DNA of 64,000 nt from assembly GCF_001854885.1 (NCBI RefSeq), contig NZ_MDDV01000008.1, forward strand, positions 148,144 to 212,143, given 5' to 3'. Each line of letters starts with the position of its first letter. Positions within the stretch are counted from its first letter, which is position 1. The position numbers were made by a program, and so were the translations under genes. The notes below the pieces were generated by a model, which saw nothing but the letters and a program-made list of their open reading frames with translations, was not told where the DNA came from and did no database searches. Below are positions 61,863-64,000 of this stretch, piece by piece. This stretch comes from Ensifer sp. LCM 4579 (GTDB lineage Bacteria; Pseudomonadota; Alphaproteobacteria; Rhizobiales; Rhizobiaceae).

Positions 61863-62557
61863 GCATCATGCTGATATTCCTGACGGCAATCGCCGCTGTC
61901 ATCGTCTGGTGGCTCGCCCAGCAGCGATTGGCGTCGAAACCCTGGCTCGAGGTCGGGCACGCTCGCGACCACCGCCGCGCTGCCCCCCTGCCGGCGGCCA
62001 AGGTTGGATTGGGCGTCTTCCTCGCCGTCGTCGGTTCCCTGTTTGCCCTCTCCTTCAGCGCCTATTTCATGCGCATGGCCTCGTCCGACTGGGGCACGCT
62101 GCCGCTGCCGGGCTTCCTCTGGATCAATACCGCAATCCTGGCCCTCGCCAGCGCCGCCTTGTACTGGACGAAACTCAACGCGGAGAGGCAGCATGGCGAG
62201 GCGGCACGAACCGGACTGCTCGTGGCGCTGGCGGCGGGACTTGCCTTCCTCGTCGGCCAGCTCTTCGCCTGGCGGGCACTGGCCAACGCCGGCTATCTCC
62301 TTGCCGGTAACCCCGCCAACAGCTTCTTCTATATGCTGACCGGGCTGCACGGCTTGCATATTCTTGGCGGGCTCGCCGCGCTCGGGCGCGTCACCGTGCA
62401 TGCCTCGGATGCCGGATTTGACCGCCGGACGCGGCTCTCGGTCGAGCTCTGCGCTATCTACTGGCATTTCATGCTGGCCGTCTGGCTGGTTCTTTTCGCC
62501 CTGCTCTCCGGCTGGGCAACCGAGGTTGTCGTTTTCTGCCGGCAATTGCTGACTTAG
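61859..62557 (+). CDS. coxO: Cytochrome c oxidase subunit III-like (CoxO)
   Basis: A 232-residue protein with about five to seven helices. The ending, IYWHFMLAVWLVLFALLSG, is the subunit III signature; RVTVHASD and GLHGLHILGG precede it. The start overlaps the coxN stop by ATGA. In coxMNOP systems two subunit III-type genes follow coxN; this is the first and more diverged one, lacking the conserved acidic residue of helix III that CoxP has. Confidence 0.88.
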   Translation: MSIMLIFLTAIAAVIVWWLAQQRLASKPWLEVGHARDHRRAAPLPAAKVGLGVFLAVVGSLFALSFSAYFMRMASSDWGTLPLPGFLWINTAILALASAALYWTKLNAERQHGEAARTGLLVALAAGLAFLVGQLFAWRALANAGYLLAGNPANSFFYMLTGLHGLHILGGLAALGRVTVHASDAGFDRRTRLSVELCAIYWHFMLAVWLVLFALLSGWATEVVVFCRQLLT

Positions 62558-62568
62558 GAGCCGCACAC

Positions 62569-63291
62569 ATGTCCGCCCCGTTGAAGCCTCCCGCAGCAGA
62601 AACGTACCACCGCCCGGCCGGCCTGGCGGGCTTCGCCGCCGACTGGGCTTCGGATCAGCGAGCGTTCAAGAACGTCTCCTGGGGAAAGGCCATGATGTGG
62701 ATCTTTCTCCTGAGCGACACCTTCATCTTCGGCTGCTTCCTGCTCGCCTATATGTCCGCGCGAATGGCCACGACGGTCCCCTGGCCGAATCCGAGCGAGG
62801 TCTTTGCGCTCGATATCGCCGGAGCGCATGTGCCGCTGATCCTGATCGCCATCATGACCTTCGTGCTGATCTCCTCGAGCGGCACCATGGCGATGGCGGT
62901 CAATTGCGGCTATCGCCGCGACCGGCGCAAGACCGCGGCACTGATGCTGGTCACCGCCTTCTTCGGCGCCACCTTCGTGGGCATGCAGGCATTCGAGTGG
63001 TCGAAGCTGATCGCCGAAGGCGTGCGGCCGTGGGGCAATCCCTGGGGCGCCGCACAATTCGGCTCGTCCTTCTTCATGATCACCGGCTTTCACGGCACCC
63101 ACGTCACTTTCGGTGTGATCTTTCTGCTGATCGTTGCCCGCAAGGTTTGGCGTGGCGACTTCGACACGGAGCGGCGCGGCTTCTTTACGAGCCGCAAGGG
63201 TCGTTACGAGATCGTCGAAATCACCGGGCTCTATTGGCACTTCGTCGATCTCGTCTGGGTTTTCATCTTCGCGTTCTTCTATCTGTGGTGA
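62569..63291 (+). CDS. coxP: Cytochrome c oxidase subunit III (CoxP)
   Basis: A 240-residue subunit with about seven helices. MQAFEWSKLI contains the conserved glutamate; ITGFHGTHVTFGVIFLL and GLYWHFVDLVWVFIFAFFYLW are standard. TTAGGAGCCG precedes the ATG. It stabilises the active site of subunit I and shares with CoxO the YWHF...VW ending, so the locus encodes two subunit III paralogs. Confidence 0.93.
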   Translation: MSAPLKPPAAETYHRPAGLAGFAADWASDQRAFKNVSWGKAMMWIFLLSDTFIFGCFLLAYMSARMATTVPWPNPSEVFALDIAGAHVPLILIAIMTFVLISSSGTMAMAVNCGYRRDRRKTAALMLVTAFFGATFVGMQAFEWSKLIAEGVRPWGNPWGAAQFGSSFFMITGFHGTHVTFGVIFLLIVARKVWRGDFDTERRGFFTSRKGRYEIVEITGLYWHFVDLVWVFIFAFFYLW

Positions 63292-63302
63292 GGAGAGCTA
63301 TC

Positions 63303-63638
63303 ATGGCCCACGCAGAGACACATGCGGGACAACAACAGCACCCGATCAAGCTCTATCTCCTCGTCTGGGGCCTGCTGTTCGTCCTCAGCACCTTTTCCTA
63401 CCTGGTCGATTACTTCAGCCTGCAGGGATTTCTCCGCTGGTCTCTGATCCTGATCTTCATGATGCTGAAGGCTGGGCTCATTGTCGCGATATTCATGCAT
63501 ATGGCCTGGGAGCGCCTGGCCCTCATCTATGCGATCCTGCTGCCGCCACTGCTGGTGCTCGTCTTCGTGACGCTGATGGTGTCGGAATCGAACTACATCC
63601 TCTTCACCCGCCTCGCCTTCTTCGGTCCCGGGCCCTGA
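63303..63638 (+). CDS. Cytochrome c oxidase subunit IV (small, CyoD/COX4_pro-like)
   Basis: A 111-residue protein with three membrane helices (LLVWGLLFVLSTFSYLVDYF; SLILIFMMLKAGLIVAIFMH; LIYAILLPPLLVLVFVTLMV). The MMLKAGLIVAIFMHM motif is characteristic of the bacterial quinol/cytochrome oxidase subunit IV family. ATG at 63303 follows GAGGAGAG. It is the last gene of the oxidase operon. Confidence 0.9.
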   Translation: MAHAETHAGQQQHPIKLYLLVWGLLFVLSTFSYLVDYFSLQGFLRWSLILIFMMLKAGLIVAIFMHMAWERLALIYAILLPPLLVLVFVTLMVSESNYILFTRLAFFGPGP

Positions 63639-63848
63639 TACGCTTCACACGATTCTGGTCGAGAAGAACAGCCGCAACTCTCCCCCGCTCGTCGACTTCG
63701 GAAACTGATGGATGATGTCGTTTCGAAACAGCAAGTGCTGATGCGCCCAGGGCGAGTCCTGCCGACTGTTCGGCGCAAGGTCAGCCATGACCACCTCGTG
63801 GCGGGACTTCCACCCGCAGGAATGCTCCTATGCCGGGGCGCACAACGC

Positions 63849-63872
63849 AAAAACGCCCCTTGCCGGGGCGTT
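63849..63872 (-). terminator. Terminator of the tRNA-fMet transcript
   Basis: On the minus strand AACGCCCC, GGCA loop and GGGGCGTT form a strong stem followed by TTTTT (63849-63853). Flanking CACAACGC/GTTGTGCG extends it. It begins about 35 bases after the tRNA 3' end. Confidence 0.85.
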
Positions 63873-63907
63873 GTTGTGCGTTGTTCTGAGCTGTCGATCT
63901 GTTGATT

Positions 63908-63984
<77 letters not shown>

Positions 63985-64000
63985 TCATGATTGATCCGGG

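Overview
The window looks like a chromosomal segment of a high-GC alphaproteobacterium of the Rhizobiaceae, most likely Sinorhizobium (Ensifer). The reasons are gene content (cyaC, hydA with rutR, a ure cluster, livHMGFK and coxMNOP, all familiar from Sinorhizobium chromosomes), several RIME1-type intergenic mosaic elements, and tightly packed operons with ATGA and TGATG overlaps. I see no phage genes, insertion sequences, CRISPR arrays or plasmid functions.

Layout. 1-2.1 kb: the end of a LysR gene and the quinone/redox-responsive adenylate cyclase cyaC. 2.2-10.4 kb: rutR divergent from a reductive pyrimidine-degradation pair (ureidopropionase-type amidohydrolase, hydA) with a RutR box between them, then a cupin and a complete NMT1/THI5-type ABC importer closed by a strong terminator. 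10.9-16.2 kb: an RND efflux pair and a Crp/Fnr regulator preceded by a near-consensus FixK/FNR box. 16.2-23.6 kb: the urease cluster on the minus strand, in transcription order ureD-ureA-[repeat]-ureB-LprI-like-GT29-like-ureC-[peroxiredoxin]-ureE-ureF-ureG. 24-30.1 kb: an OhrR-like regulator and livHMGF-DUF6867-livK. 30.5-36.1 kb: cysQ, a lone receiver protein, an FNR-like regulator with three of the four FNR cysteines, a short-chain dehydrogenase, a VOC/esterase fusion (MhqO/MhqD-like) and an FMN reductase.

36.4-40.3 kb holds the most unusual locus: a 942-residue protein with two periplasmic sensor-like modules and a HAMP-like linker fused to a full MFS transporter, translationally coupled to an orphan PF04392 substrate-binding protein. 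40.3-52 kb is a polyamine/guanidine-type nitrogen region: nitrilase-fold amidase, PotABCD-like importer, agmatinase-family enzyme, divergent LysR, aminotransferase, aldehyde dehydrogenase, a 47-residue membrane peptide and a PuuB-like oxidase. 52-58.4 kb: GntR regulator, PLP lyase and a sugar-type ABC importer. 58.7-63.6 kb: cytochrome c and an aa3-type oxidase (coxMNOP plus subunit IV). The window ends with initiator tRNA-fMet.

A nitrogen-scavenging theme runs through the window: pyrimidines, urea, branched-chain amino acids and polyamines are imported or broken down, and an agmatinase-type enzyme would release urea that the urease can use. A second theme is redox and oxygen sensing (CyaC, FixK-box regulator, FNR-like protein, OhrR, peroxiredoxin, quinone detoxification, aa3 oxidase).
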